This document shows positions 13,001 to 27,718 of a stretch of DNA of 64,000 nucleotides, piece after piece (within the stretch, counting starts at the first letter, position 1; each line of letters opens with the position of its first letter). This DNA comes from Phallusia mammillata (Eukaryota; Chordata; Ascidiacea; Phlebobranchia; Ascidiidae): assembly GCA_003260075.1 (NCBI GenBank), contig QLIY01000311.1, positions 97,502-161,501 of the forward strand. Direction: 5' to 3'. The position numbers were made by a program, and so were the translations under genes. Under the pieces are notes generated by a model. It did no database searches. It was not told where the DNA came from and worked only from the letters and a program-made list of their open reading frames with translations.

Positions 13001-16000
13001 CACTTAAAACTTAACTCATGTGTGGCGTCGGCAACTTATCTACAGTACTCTTCAAAACGTAACCTCTTGACTGGTTTTAACCTGAACGCATGGAACTGAT
13101 GGTAGCCATTTCAATTAAGTGCACTGCTGGAAATAAACAACAACATGCGTAAAAGTTTAAACATTTGTTTTCAAATCTGCTTTGTCGGTAGGTGGCGCAG
13201 TCGGCGCAGCAAATCACATTTGGAAATTTGCTGTAAAGTAGAAAGCTTATAATGGCCTGACACCAAAATGAAAACATTTTTCCACTTTTAAACGGCACGA
13301 TGTACTTGAAGGGCTCCTTAAAATATACGTGTACAAGTCAAATAATCGTTTTAACTAGTATTTGACAATGTTAGAAAATTCAGCAAGTTTTAAAATGTAA
13401 ATAGACAACAGTGTCTGTAACAGATCAATATACAAGACAAGGCACAAAATATTAACCACGCAGGTGCAATGGAACCACACACATCCCGCCACGATTTTAT
13501 ATCAAAACCACGAGTTTCGGATTCCGGCATTACATTCCCGATAACTAGCGCCACCTCATCGTGTGTCCGGAGACAGGGTGGGCTGATAACACACGAAATT
13601 AAGTGCTAATATTGCCACTGCTGGACGAAATTTTAGCGTAAGCCTGCAGAGAGCGCAGGGGAATAGCCAAGATCCGACCACGGCTTGACAAGATAATTTG
13701 CTGCGTAATAAACGTTATTCGGTTATATGATACTGTCGGCGAAGAGCTTGGGGTAGCGGGCCCATGAAAAGTGGTGCCAGCAATAAGGAAATATTCGGTT
13801 TCCAGTCTGTGTTAATATTGGAGTTGTACGATTCGCAGTGTCAAGCTTACACGACAGTCTTACAATTACAAAGTTAAATTGTGTGAGCAAAAGACAATAT
13901 ATTTGCAGGATATTATAAGACCGCTGTTGCTCTTGGCAAATGACCGCCAAATATTAGAAATAACTATTCGAGAAGTAAAAAGTCGCTGGACTGGTTTAAA
14001 GAATGTACGTGAGAAAAGCAACAAGACCAACACACGAAGCAAGGTAAGCTTTTGTCTAATTTTGCTGGAGCACCAAAAGCTCACAAAATTAAAATAATTC
14101 AGAAGCAAATGTATGCAAAAGTTTCGTGGTGAAGCATTGTTTAGCAGCCTTTTGTTGAATCCTAATTTATCAAGCACTTTTTCACGATAAATAGCAAATT
14201 TTAAAATATGCAAACAATATGGCGGATGGATTCTGTAGTTATTGTTGTATGCGCGTGCATCATATGAGCACATGCAAACAAAATGGCTTGCAAACGCAGG
14301 TGCGCCTACCACCGTACATTATAGGTAGATACAGTATTTTAGATGGGTCCAGGTCGAGAAGACACACTGTCGTATGGTTGACGATTTAGTGGCTCCTAAA
14401 GCAACAAACCCTTAAGCGACAATAGGCACTTTGATGTCCATGTAACGATATACGTCCTTACAAAATGATTTCGTCATGGCGTTAAAGTCGGTTAAATTTA
14501 GGGCGTAATAATTGTAAAACAATAAATGTGCAATGTTGTGTGGTAGCACTTGGACGAGTGACTCATATTGTAGTGCATTTTTTGTTCCTCCCGGCGCATG
14601 CTTTGAACTTTAGGAAATGATCTACGCAGTGTCACGTACGTGAAGTCTAAAATCACAGTCGCGGGGCAGTGAGTGACAAGCACAACTTCGAAAAGTCACT
14701 GCGAGCGAGTTTAAAAATCGCCAAATTCGTTGTAATATCTTGTAAACGTCGCTTTGATGTCGGCCGCTCTCCAAACAAGGCCAGGGACTCTTGCGCGAGT
14801 TACGCTCCCGATCTGGAACCCAATACGAAACAAAATTGTTCGGAAATTCGATGCCCGTTCGCGACGATTAGCGACGGAACAAAAATGACCAGCGGGGACG
14901 TAATTATGACGTCATCAAATGCGGACAGTTTTAATGTTTGGCATTTCGCTGCCTTTGCACGTTGTTTAGAGCTATGCATTGTATGCAGACTTTTTTCAAC
15001 GCTCTGTGCCACTTGCATTGTCCAAAAATGTCTTTAAAAACATCGGGAATAAATAAACATGTAGAGCAAAATAAACAATAAAAGTAAAATTAATAAACGA
15101 GCAAATAAACATGTTAGTGCCTGATGGGTAAACACATTGCGATGCGTCATTTCGCAGACCTTAAACACTCTAATTGTTTTTATTAGATGAAAATTAAATA
15201 CAATTTGAAAGAACAGAAATCGTCCTTAGACAGGTCATGGAAATTTCCAGATAAAGCAGTATTCAAAATGTGTTTAAAATGTTCACAACAAAGTAGTCAA
15301 AAAACATAAGCATTATACACAGCAAAGTAATTAAAAAAAATTATATAACAAAATTTAGGAACCTTCTCGTAAAACTATGGGGGTAAACAAGTCTGTGTTG
15401 CATTATGCAAAATGCAAGGATAACAAGGAAGACTTTGTTGTTGCCGTTGTGTGGTCGCGGAATTACCATTGCTTTGGTTGTTTGTCAGGCAACAATTTTG
15501 CTTTGCTTCGTCTTGTTAAGTGGCATGCTGTAAAACACACAAGATGAGACTAAATAGGCAAAACAACTGTGTACGCAACCACATTAAGCAGTGTGAAGTT
15601 ATGGCATGGTTACGCTTCACAACCAAAGTTCGACCGTTGTTTATATATTTTTTGGCATAACAATTGTGTAATTCCTTTGTTTCACAAGCATCAGCGAACG
15701 TTGAGCCTGGTCGTACACAGCAGTCTGATGTAGCAACGACAAAGAAATTCTTAGCAATTATAGTTGCAAAGTTCAGCGAACAGCATTGCACAGTAGAAAG
15801 GTGTTCGCGTCACTGGCAAAACCAAGAAAAAAATTGATGCAAACTCTTCCAATTATCTCCATGGTTCATAAAGCATCGTTCAAAACTGCATTGGTCTGCG
15901 TATACAACAGTACTTAAATCAAGGCAACGACCTCGGCGACATGGGTAATTTGCTCGGGGTAAAATGACCTTAGTTGAGTTGCAAATTCCAGACGTAGTTA

Positions 16001-19000
16001 TAAGTGAGGAAACGAGTCCGGAGACCCTAGATAGCTTGTTTTGTCACGCTTGTGAAGGCTAAGAACATTAACTGGGCGACCTACACGCAAATGCGTCGCG
16101 CTATGGCAATAATTCCGAAACAAATTCCACTTATGCGCGAGGACAACAGGAAGAAACGAAGCCACTTCAAACAGTTTTCTGGGATTATGTGAGGACAAAA
16201 CAGACATCGTGAAAATAACTGCGTGTGACCAACTAGCTGCAAAAAGGTCAGCGCGCAAACAAAAGCACACAAATCTGTAACCTAGACGTGATCGCTTGTT
16301 ATGGCATGCTGCTAATATTTTAACCCAAGCATGTCGTTTTTTTTTCGCCGCAACCGTAACTAAACAAAATACCTAAAACGTCTGAAACAAAAGCGTCATC
16401 CCATGCACCTAATTTTTGCAAATCAAAAACACCAAGTATTTAACGCTGTTATGAAACAAAGCCAATAAAGTTTGTTCATTGCTGAAAATTGAAGAGCTTT
16501 TTGGGGGTAATGTTTTGACATCCCATGTGGGAAATTTTTTTTGTTTTTTTTAAACTGTTTAAAAAACCCACAAGCGTTTATGAGACAAATGCCACAAGTC
16601 ACATTCTAAATCCAAGGCTCCACCTGCATGAAGCGCTAAACAGTTGTGGAAACGCACAGTTCCGGTGATTAATCCAAGCTCTGTCAGCAAAAGCAATGAG
16701 CGTCGGGGTGAGGAGATAATGCCTCGCCTTGTTGTCAGAGCTAGTCGTGAGCCGGTGTCCTATTACCGGGGTGGCTTTTAGCCTTCGCCCCGGACAGGGT
16801 TTTAGGCACGGCCCGCTGGATTTTAACGCCTGGATGCCAAAAGACCAACGTCGTCTCACCGCCATCTTTTAACCTGTCATTTTTCGGGCGCAAGAGGTTA
16901 GAAAAAAACCTTAGCCGACGCGTGAGGGTCCGTTAATCACTCTACGGACGATAGAATGCCGGAGAATTATGGCAAACTTGACAATCCGCGTTAAAGTTCA
17001 CCATTGAGCGATGTCTTTGAGAGTATGGAGAATGAGCGGTAGAACTCATATTGCGAAAGATTTAGTCTTGTAGTTGACACATCCTTTGTGCACATCTTGC
17101 ATCTAAATTCACTTGCGGTAAAAATTTTATATCAATCAAACTGTAATAAAAAATTAAAATGGATTAAGTCAACAACGGTACAGTTACATTAAGTTGCCGT
17201 TAAGTGTTTGGTTTGATTTTAACGTGTAAGTTGTTATACAGGCTTCTGGCTCCAGCTTCATTTTTCACGAAAACAAAACATTGAATCTTATTTTTTCTCA
17301 TTCTTGGTGAAAATAAGTTTGTATGGCTGGTGGACTAAATCAAACCACGTGCATTGTTTATCGATCTTAGTTTTCATTCGCAAACAATTTCCTTTGTTAA
17401 TTTATAGTATCATACTTTCATTTAAAAAAAGAACCTAGAGTCGTATGGACAGGCTATCTGGAAATTCCTAATATTCGTAGATTAGCTATAATCAGGGATC
17501 GTGTTCTGTGGCTTGCGGAAGAACGACCGGTAACTTTACACCAATCGCGGAGCGAGATCGAGACTTAATGGATGGAAAAATCTGATAAAACGTCCACAAT
17601 GATTTTTTCGTCCCTAACACCTCGTTTCACCGATGCGAGTTTATTTTTCCATAATGTTCATTGTGAAAAGTTTAAATGTTATCGAAGTTCTTCATCAAGT
17701 AATGTTGATTGTGGTTGTACGATGTCAATCTCCTGAAAATTGTGACAGTCATATCATAAAAAATGTGTATGTTCCATGATAGGCCAACTATATTGACGTC
17801 ATCCTATATTTGTTTTCTAAATTTTGTCAAATAAAGCAAAATAAACTTTCTTTTTAAAATATTGGTACAACTTATTTGTAAAGACGTCAAAACTTGAATT
17901 AAAGTAAAATTGTCTCCCCAATAAAGTCTTCAGCATGGAAGAAGTTAGTATTGGCATAGATATGTTTAAGCAGGTTCGTTTTGCCAGGCTTCGTAAGATA
18001 ACGTAAATCCCTAAGGGCTCGGCTATTATTCCTCCGAGGACCCGATCTTCCGCGGTGGCGATCTGTAGAGCAAAACTGCGATGTAAAATGCTCCTAGGGG
18101 AGCAGGTGGCGACGGAGGTCGAACAATAACTACGGTACGGAAATGAAGCAAAACCACCACGACATACAATTGTTTGCTGTAAGCGGTATGTAAGTAAAAT
18201 TTTATGGCGGGAAACCGGTGTCTATGCACCGTCGCAGGTTCCGTACGATTATGTTATGATGCGGTCGCTAATACGAGAGTCGAAGTTTACGGATCATCGC
18301 CAAACTCTTTATGCCATGAAACAGGCAAAGGCAAAGCGCGTGATCCCAAAACCGAAAGCTGAGTGGCGAAAGCAGAAAATAATAGTGTTTCCCATGACCG
18401 AAAGTCTGCTAAGTCTGACATTAGCTCAATAATGCGTAAAACGGTGATGTTTCGCTGTGCTAACAAGGCCAGCAAACAGTTTAAAGCAAAACAATTTTTG
18501 GACTTTGTGTACATTTTCTGCTGAAGAAACCGGTATGTGCATTTTCTAGTGACGGCCATTTTTCTTTCCAACTTGGCGCTTGCATTTTAAACCATTTTCT
18601 TACAAAAAACATGTTATCTCTCAACAAGTAAAATCAACAGTACTTAAAATAGTGCAAATTAGGTGGACATTTTCACAATGTATGACATTTGGTTTTAAAG
18701 TGCGATAATCGTTGGCCATTTCATTACCTTGTTCTACAAATTTGTAAATGTAATTTTTGATTAGTACATCGCCTGCTTTACAGTTCTATGTTTCTAAAGT
18801 GGGTAACTTAAGTTATTATTTCGATGAGTAAACAATTTCAAAACTAAGATAATTTTAAAAAATCCAAACGATGATTTAACTTTGTCCTATAAGTGCCAAA
18901 ATTTAACAATATTGCATGGAATAGTTTCTTGCAATCAGTCACAGTTTGAAAAGTAGGGTAAAAAGAAGAATCTATAACCACCTTTTTTTGGATGAAAATG

Positions 19001-22000
19001 TAACCATCTTAGTATGAGTGATGATTTTGTATCGATGTGTGCAAACCCAGCTGCGATTTGATCTGACTTAAAACGAGGCACCCAAGGTGGTCGATAGGTG
19101 GCCGGATTGACAAACACAAACTGGGGTTTGGCAAAAGGCTGGAAATTGATACCGGATCAACCTTGAAATTACTGCATAATTTTTCTTCATATTTGTGCGA
19201 GTTTTGACACGTTTCATAATACGAGCGTATGAAACATAAACACTGGTTTCTATGAACAAATATATGAAAAAAAGAAAAAGAATGTGCGTTTGCAATTAAA
19301 CAAGCTTTTGCATGTGTATGGGCTGGAATTAAAATGGAAATCAATGGCGTTTCAAATCATACAAACAGGTCAGGAATAGAGTTAAAATACAAATGTCTTA
19401 CACTGTAACGTAAAATGTTATTAACACTTTGTTCCATGTTATGAAATGTCCGTGCTGTTTTTATCGAACAAGGTATTGCGATTTGGTGAGAACAAAATAC
19501 AAACTTTCTCAAACGCAAGAAGTAACGTTTGTTGCGAAGTGGAAAACAAGTTTTTTTTATTTAATATTTTTGCACGTTGTTTTTAACGTCATATGGAAAT
19601 GCTTGCGAGACCAGCTGATTCGATACAGCGCCTTTAATGGGCCTGACGTACTATGATTTGTTTTCAACAGACCATCAATTCATATCCCTCTTTCAACCTC
19701 TTTCGACACAGTTCTTTGTTTCTACTTCTCACCCGCAAAATCATTTTGACAAATCACTCGAGGCTTAACATCTGTGACCCACACTAAGAAAACCATGGCG
19801 TCCCTAAAAAGCAAAACACCTTAATTCCCGCACGCTAAGTATTGAGAGCTATGATTGATTTGCAAACGAAAAAGTAAACCTCTTGTTACCACCAATTCGT
19901 CGCTTCAACGAAGTTTTGATCCACCAAAATCCGTCAACGCAAAGCGGCTAAAACCAAAGCGAAAGACCGAGACTTTGGCGTCTCTGCTTAATGCTTCATT
20001 GCCACTGAAGATCTACCCTTAAACAAATGTCAACTTTGTTAACCATACCTAAAATGTACATTACGTCATTTGCTTTGATGTAAGCCTATTTCCAACCTGC
20101 AGGAAAAGTACCAGGCTGCCTAAAAAAGCCGCTAAGATTTAATGATCGGTTTACCAGCATTGACATGAAAGTGCCGAGCACATTACGGTCTATATGATGT
20201 GATAATAGGGCTTATCCCTGAGTATGTACACAGGTAACAATTGCCGCTATTTATCGGCACTTTCGTATCATTAGCGAGCACTGATGCCCAGTTAGTGGTT
20301 TATAATGTTGGTTTGTATCGTGGTGGGTTCAATGGTGGGCCACATATACACAAGACATTAAAAGTTTGCGATTCATCGAAGAGAGAAGTTCAGAGCAGCT
20401 CAGTGGGAAAATTATAACCGGACGTTTTTTGAAGAGAAAAAATAAAATATTGCAATTTCACGACAGAAAAAACAAGCTTACCGACAAATCACTTTCAAGT
20501 TTTTGACTTCAAAGCTTCAGACTAAAGTACGGGGGCGGGGCATTACACAGAAAGCTCTTTTGTGTATGTGCTTACTGAAGAGGTATCCTATAGCGTATCC
20601 GTGTTCGTGGGCTGCGCATTTGAAAGGCCATTGGTAACGTTATATGCTTTGCTCTGCCGACGTTTTAATTTCGATGCAGCCTGATTTCGTGACAACTGGA
20701 AACGTCTAATCGTTTGAAGTGTTTAAATTTTACGGCATGTTGTCACACCGCAGGTCTTGTGGAGTTCTCAGTGCGCTGCAAGCGGTCCAGGGACGACCGG
20801 TATTGAGTTTCTGCTACACGTTTTGTTGCCTACGATTAGAGCGTCTTCCAAAGACCGGAGAGACACAGGATAGGGGGCTATTAAGGGCTGGGGGTTAATC
20901 GCATTTTAACATCCTATCGATGACAGGGACGAACTGATTAGCGACAACTCAGTGGCCCCGGTTGTTCTGCAAGGTTTGCTTAAAAGATGATCCCAGAAAA
21001 AATCCCCCTGCGTCAACACTACACTGGAGAAAGTCGGGCATTGAAAGCAGAAACAATGGTGTTGGTTTTATTTTTGTAACACAAAGGCCGTAAGTAAATT
21101 GTAAACATTCATGCAGCTTGCTAAAGGAAATAGGCGTAGCCATTTTGCACATTTCCACTGTAAAACATAAAAAATAAATGATGCCGACAGATAAGTGTTT
21201 TATTGCTCAAACAAAATTATCCATAAGCTACAGTCTATACATAAAGTTTCCGAAAATTTTAACGAGACCCAAAATATTGTAAATGAAATTATCTAGGGAA
21301 ATAACACATCCTAAATTTACAGGCATTTTCGTTGCTTCTCTCATATGGTAGCTTTCAACAACTTAATTTAACTTTACATGTCGGAGCATCAGAATGGCCT
21401 ATTGTGCAATAATGCACCTTCACAATATAAAACTTTTCTGTATTCGTATGATTAGCCATCCAAAGCATTCGTGTCTTCGACCCCAACATATCACACTGGC
21501 AAGCTTTAAACTTTCGTACTTAAGACATGTCGCCATTTTCTACAAAGGGGCGCATGCAGATAAAAAACTGGAATTTTTGGTAGGTTGGTGATTTCTATTT
21601 GATCATTGGTATCGATCCCTGAAACTCGATCTCACTTCAATTAGTTTTGTCGTGTGATGTCACCTGCTTTGATCTCACCGCCGACTAGCGCGAATTGCTG
21701 CACAATTTCTAATGAAATCATCATCGGGCTGTCGTGACTGAATAGAGCTGGGAACACGGATCGAGCAAACGGTGGTATTTGCGGTTAACCCGTTAGTTTT
21801 GTTGTGATCACGGAATCACTTTGGCCTACATTACATTGTAACAAAAAACAATACAGAAAACAAACAAAAACAAAAAAACGCTTACACACATCTTACCCCA
21901 ATGGCTAAAACAACACTCGTTCGAACACAGCATGGTGGAAATGCTAAAGACCTTGGTTCTGTTTAACACATTTGTATGAATAAAAAGTATTGTTTCGAAA

Positions 22001-25000
22001 GAAAGCTCAAAAGAATAATTGTGTTTATTTTCCTAATTTGGAATTATGACAAACGTGCATGGTGAAATAGCGCTCCTTTACTCAAATACGGCGTAGTTTC
22101 CTAATATTTGGGGTGGTCATTCCTGACATCACATTGCCCTAAGTCAACGAGCATCGGTATGTCAACGCCCACACCATGCTTTCATAACAACGCAAGGAAA
22201 ACACTTCAGATTATTCACTAATGCGCCACGCTTACCTGCTCACCAACAGCCGATCTGACATATTGCAAATCACGTGCCCGTCACGGGTGACCTGTCGCCA
22301 ATGGGCGCGTCGCAAGGCAGTGACAGCTCGATGTGGGTGACGCACTCGAGTAACATGATGGGAAAGTGTGTGGAACGGCCAGGGGTCACTCTGAGTCATA
22401 TAATATCGAAAGAAACTTTGCTCGCTGCCCACGTCGTGGAGTCGCAATAGCGATACGCTTACGTATCCATTACGAATGACTCGCAACACTCGGCTTTGTG
22501 TTCGCAAGTCGAGACACTGAATAAACCGATCGGGTTTACTCCTGTCGTCGGGGAATTTTCTTGTCCGACTTGTTTAACGTGGACTAATGGGTGAAAGCCC
22601 CAATTGGAACCAGGGGTTAAGTAATGACGTGCTAATAAAAGCTATCGCTTTCAAATGCCCTCGAAAAGTGTTCGAGACCTACAAGTTCATTTAATAAAAT
22701 TACACTAGTGTACTCTAGCAACAGCAACATACATACCGCGTTTTGTCAACCTTGTTCAAACCTAAAACTATAGTCAATCTAGATAGAATTTTATTCATTA
22801 AACCCCATGTAAATACAAATCTCCATCTTACATTCATAACACGTAAGCCAAATAAGCTAAACTGTTTCCCACGGTAAACTGCACGCAGGCAAACAGGGGT
22901 TTGATGTGATGAGTTGTGGCCGCGGAGCTGGACAACGATCGATCGCTTTCAGGGGATCAAAGACTTGAGCGACCCAACTGCCTCAACGCGAGTTACAGTC
23001 TCGTGTCAGAGTCACCAACCCACGCTTAACCAAGTATGTGACGAGCTGTGCGCTGAGATCAAAGCGGGTGCACTGTTGACAACAAAATTTGTTCCCTCAA
23101 ACAGACAGAATACGGCCTAAATCTTGGCTGTTTACAAAACAGTTTGGTTTGTCCATTGAGTCTTTCACAGGCTTACTTGTGGGGCGATTCGGCTAATGTG
23201 TTTTAGGGGATTACTCGTCAAGACCTGGCCGATAAAGAGCAACAAAATAGCGCACAGAGGCGATTTTCTAAAATGTTAGTTTTGTACACACATGGGCTTA
23301 ACTCCGTCCGGACTTTAGAAATCCCCAAGGCCGGCTTTCAACACGCACAAACTCTCAGAGAAATTTCGCCATTATTTTTCTCTCCGCTGCGATTCCCCAT
23401 AGCGCACACAGAACTGGACATGTGGATCGGATGCTGCCTGATATATTTCACGGCGTGTAAGCGTGCAGCGATAACAACAATACTAAGACTTGTGTTTAAT
23501 TTATGCGCATCTCGCATACGGCGGGCCGATGGAAACGCGAAACCTGAAACCTCCGGCTGAAGACGATATGGAATGGATTCAACACACGCCAAACACATGG
23601 CTTTCTCAGTCGCTATTGGTCTTAAATTTCACTGCATGTGGTTAGTGCAATTTTGTGTGTAAGAGACAGCACAGCACAGCTAGTAAAACAAAATGAGCTG
23701 GCTGATATTGCGCGCCGCGATTTTAATTGGATTATGCTCTTCCACGCAAACACAGCCACGGACGCTAAACACACAAATGGAAGGGGTCCGGCGAGAAGCG
23801 AAGGGTCCAGCGCCGCTTGATGAATCACGGTTAATTATCTTCTCGTGGGAAAGTCACCCCGAGCCGCCGCGCCCGCCCCACTCTGGCCCCCTGGGAAAAT
23901 AATTCGTCTTCTCCCGAGCAGTGACTGCGATAAGAGATAAGAAAGAGCTGGGGCCTTCAGGCTGCGAATGCTATTAGCGCCTTAAATGGCGCGAGCAAGA
24001 CGCCGTGACGGGACAGTTTCTTACTTGGGCTCAGGCTCTCACTATGGTTCATGCGCGCGTAGAAATACAAAATAAACACCCGCTCTGGTCGGTGTGAAGT
24101 TAGAAGTATTAGGGCTAGCAACAGTTTATCTCGAGTGACGCGTCCGTCAACGCGCCATGATCCCATAACAGCCGATTTCCTTCGAGCTTGGCGAAGGCGC
24201 CCCACTTCTCGAGTTGGACCCGGTTTTCAACGGGCGGAGACTCGTTAGACACGCCGAAAGTTTTGGCGTAAAAATTTGTGGGATTTGACTTTGCTGGCCT
24301 CACCGCACCATCGCTATGCGTTATGTTGAGTAGCGTAGTCGCCCCTTTTGAGCGAATTAGTGAATTAGCGATATTTTTGTGCATGTGGGTGGCGGCGTCT
24401 CGTTAAAGCGATGGACTGTAAGGATGAAAGGAGTCGAATCAGCCCTGGAGGTGTGAAGAACTATATTAATTAGCTCAGAATGACTCATCGGCGGTTTATA
24501 CTGTTGAAAAACAAAACTTGAAATTGCGGTTAGCTATTGCCTATTCAACCAGAAAGGTTAATACAGCGATTATTATTAAAGACCTTGCAGCTTTCAAAAA
24601 GAGATTTTATAGCATTTTTGCAATACAATTTAAGTATTACCTAAAGCCTTTGTTGTGTATACTGTCTTGAATATTTTCCAAGCTACGGAACATTCCTAAT
24701 TTCAAGATTACTTTGTTCAACTCCTAAGTAGTTTCATTGTACATCACCATTGATGAGGGTTTAATCATCCAGACGATATTTCCCAGAGAATAGACTTAGA
24801 TACGCGGCATCTGCTTTGATTGGCAATTAAATGCTTGTAACACGGTGTTTGGCGCACGTCAGGATTATGCAATTATACAGACAGACCGCGCGCATCTTGG
24901 GAAGGCTGGATCGAGTGGCAATTAATATAAACGCAAATAAATAGGATTAGGTCACCCGGGACAATGCCGAATTCGCAGAGGCGACAAATTCCCTTTGCAC

Positions 25001-26869
25001 GTACAGAAAAGAAAACAACGACTATAGGCAAAGATTTCACTCAGGGAATTTTCTCACTTTCATTTGGCCGCCCCTTGTGGATTTATTTCATGCGTCTGAT
25101 GTCAGATAAGGTGATTAGTTTTGCTTAACGGGATGTTTTTCTTTCCTCTTTGTTAGCCCACTGATCAAACGTGCATGCAATGTAAATGACTGTCACTTCA
25201 TTAATCTGGTAACGTGTTTTTGATCACACAAAAAAGCCGACAGTACCCTAAAGTTGCTGTCATATTTAATTAGTGTGCAATGTATTGTTATTTGAGACTT
25301 TCAAGGTTATAAATCTATTTTTAAAATGTATTAGTTGTTTTAAACAGTAACATAAAACGGCTTTGCGTGTAAACTATTGCAACAAAATGTATGTTACAAT
25401 TTATCATTGGCTACTAAATTCAAAACAAATTTGTTGCAACTAAAAACTGCAAAAAGTCAACTTGTTAGCATGTTTAGCTGGATATTTGCACAACTGAATG
25501 CAAAATGTATGCAGTTGGGAAAATGGCGGATTTGGTTGACGCGTATTGGCACATAAGCAAAAAAACAGCAACGAGACGCAAAACTTGTCGCTGGTCTGCA
25601 AGTTACTGATGCATAATGCATGGCTCAGCTCGGTGTTTTGCACTTCGGTCTGACTTTGGGGTAAACGGGGGCACTCTAAGAAATGTAATTATTTGTTGAC
25701 AGTTAAATTATTATTTTGCTAAAGGTTTGACAAAATTATCAAAGAAATAAAAATTACGTGTTCTAATCTTTCACTAGGAGATAAAGTTTAGTTTTCCGTT
25801 TAGTTTACGTTTAATCCTTTCTGTTGTATATTTTTTGGCTATAGATAGGTTGACAAAACTGGAAAAAAATTACCTACAAAATCGACAATGTCAAAAACTA
25901 ATGCAACGCGATAAATCATGAACGCTAAATTTAAATGCAATACATAACAGCACAAAATACTGCAAATTCTTCAGAACGAACGCTAACCTATAATTTAATA
26001 ATTCATAACGCATTTTACCAGGCAATATATTGCAACTGTTAGAATAACAACCGTTGTTGAATAGTGAAGCTTGCATCAACATCACAGTGTAATGTAACAT
26101 CGTATGAGACCGCGGAATTAATGCTTGTAATTCCCAGGATCATACGATATCTTCCTGACAGCGGCTTTCTCCCAATAAGCGAAGCTCAGAGATTTAATCT
26201 GCGCCAATTCAGGTTTATCGCAAGTATTTTGTTACCGCTCAATACGTCCGAAAAACTCTCGCGCTAACAACAATTTGGTTTGATTTGGATTTTACTATTT
26301 TGCAAGTTTGAGGGCATTATCTTGTGCTTTTAAGAAGTATGTAAAATTACGTTCATAAATGGTTGGATTTGCCCAATGGTAAATTCTATCGACCATTACC
26401 CCGCTAGATGGCAGCAAAGCATACCTGAATCCATTCCGGTCCGGTCAATCCAAACTCGAAAGTGGAATATAAGATTGCAAACGCTTTTTGTCGATAATTT
26501 GCGATGACAAATAAACACAATCTTTACTTCCGATTTCGAAAAGTTTGCAAAATCTTTATAAATGTGGTCAAGTTTGACCGAGTATTACTGCTATTAGTCG
26601 GGCACGTCGAAATGTCAAGATAGAAAATAGAAACTAGCTTTTGGTTAAAAAAATTAAATTTACAAAGACTGCGATAGAAACAAAATTTATACGGAGAGTA
26701 GTAATTTGTAGTCTGGTTGTATATAAATTGTGCAGTATATACTACCACAGATACATGAAAGTCATTTTACATTGGCAAACAGTTGTTTTTTTAAAAAAGT
26801 GTGCTTGTATGTAACATAACGAAATTGCGTATTAGGAAATATGCAAATCGAAACTAAACAAGCGTCTTT
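10077..26869. other. Gene desert upstream of Six1/2
   Basis: About 17 kb in which no ORF looks like a protein: open frames are short, overlap on both strands and have no recognisable domain. GC-richer patches (about 10.6-10.9, 11.8-12.1, 14.6-14.9, 16.6-16.9, 22.2-22.6 and 23.2-24.4 kb) alternate with AT-rich sequence. TGACGTCA (CRE/ATF) palindromes occur near 14.9 and 17.8 kb. Distal control DNA for Six1/2 is the natural reading, but this is inference from position. Lineage-specific noncoding RNAs cannot be excluded. Confidence 0.5.
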
Positions 26870-27718
26870 CTGAAAATGGCGCACGCGGCAGCGGCAGGCC
26901 AAATTTGTAGAAAGCGTGACCATGCAGAACCGTAAGTGAGCAAGTGGGCACACGAGACAGTTTTCGGGAGAGGAAAAAAGCGAAAAAAGCAAGAGAAACG
27001 ACCAAAGCAGCAAGTTCCCGAGATTGATTCAGCGCGTCGTCGAGCCGATTATAAACAAGGGTTGGGACGACCAGCGATTGTCACCTTTTGTTGTCGATCG
27101 TCGATTGCTTGTTGTTTTTCTCGCCACAGTCGAATTTCTCTCGCCAGTTCGCTATTAATGTGCTGGATTGTGACGGAGAACAGTTAGTTGCGAGGTGTTG
27201 CCACCTGAGAGTGGACGTTGCCAAGAGTGTGGCATAGAAATCGAAATTTATCAGCAGACTTTATTTTTAGGAAATAAAAGGAATAACAAATATCGTTACT
27301 GAAAATGATGATTGTAGAATAAAAGAAAGTAACTGAGGAGAGAATCATATGAGAATGATAGCAAAATAGACAGCACCGATGATTAAAATGCAAATTATTT
27401 TAAAAAAATCATGTGATTTAAAAGTTTTACTATTTTTGTAAGAGAAGTCAGTTTTACTAGGTGTAACGGAAGCGCCATTTTCGAACAGCGATGCTAATTG
27501 AATATTGACGAGTAAAGGGTATAGCATGTCTCATAAACCTATTTTTCTTAAAATTTCAGATCTGCGTATATGCCTTGTGCAATTTAGTACATCTCTAAAA
27601 CTAAATACGTCGTCTATGCCAAGCTCTGTATAGCGAATCGGCACATATTTAAGCCAAGATTTTGACTACGGTGGTGACGGAACCAAATTACTTGACAACC
27701 TCTTCGCAGGAGCCAGCA
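26870..27718 (+). promoter_or_regulatory. Probable Six1/2 promoter and 5' UTR region
   Basis: A GC-richer block at about 26.87-27.24 kb contains a TATAAAC-like motif near 27050 and precedes an AT-rich stretch. That stretch ends in a good acceptor (TTAAAATTTCAG, AG at 27558-27559), which suggests a 5' UTR intron. A second acceptor-like CTCTTCGCAG lies ten bases before the start codon. The Six1/2 frame has an in-frame stop near 27650, so coding sequence does not extend upstream in this exon. The transcription start cannot be fixed from sequence. Confidence 0.35.
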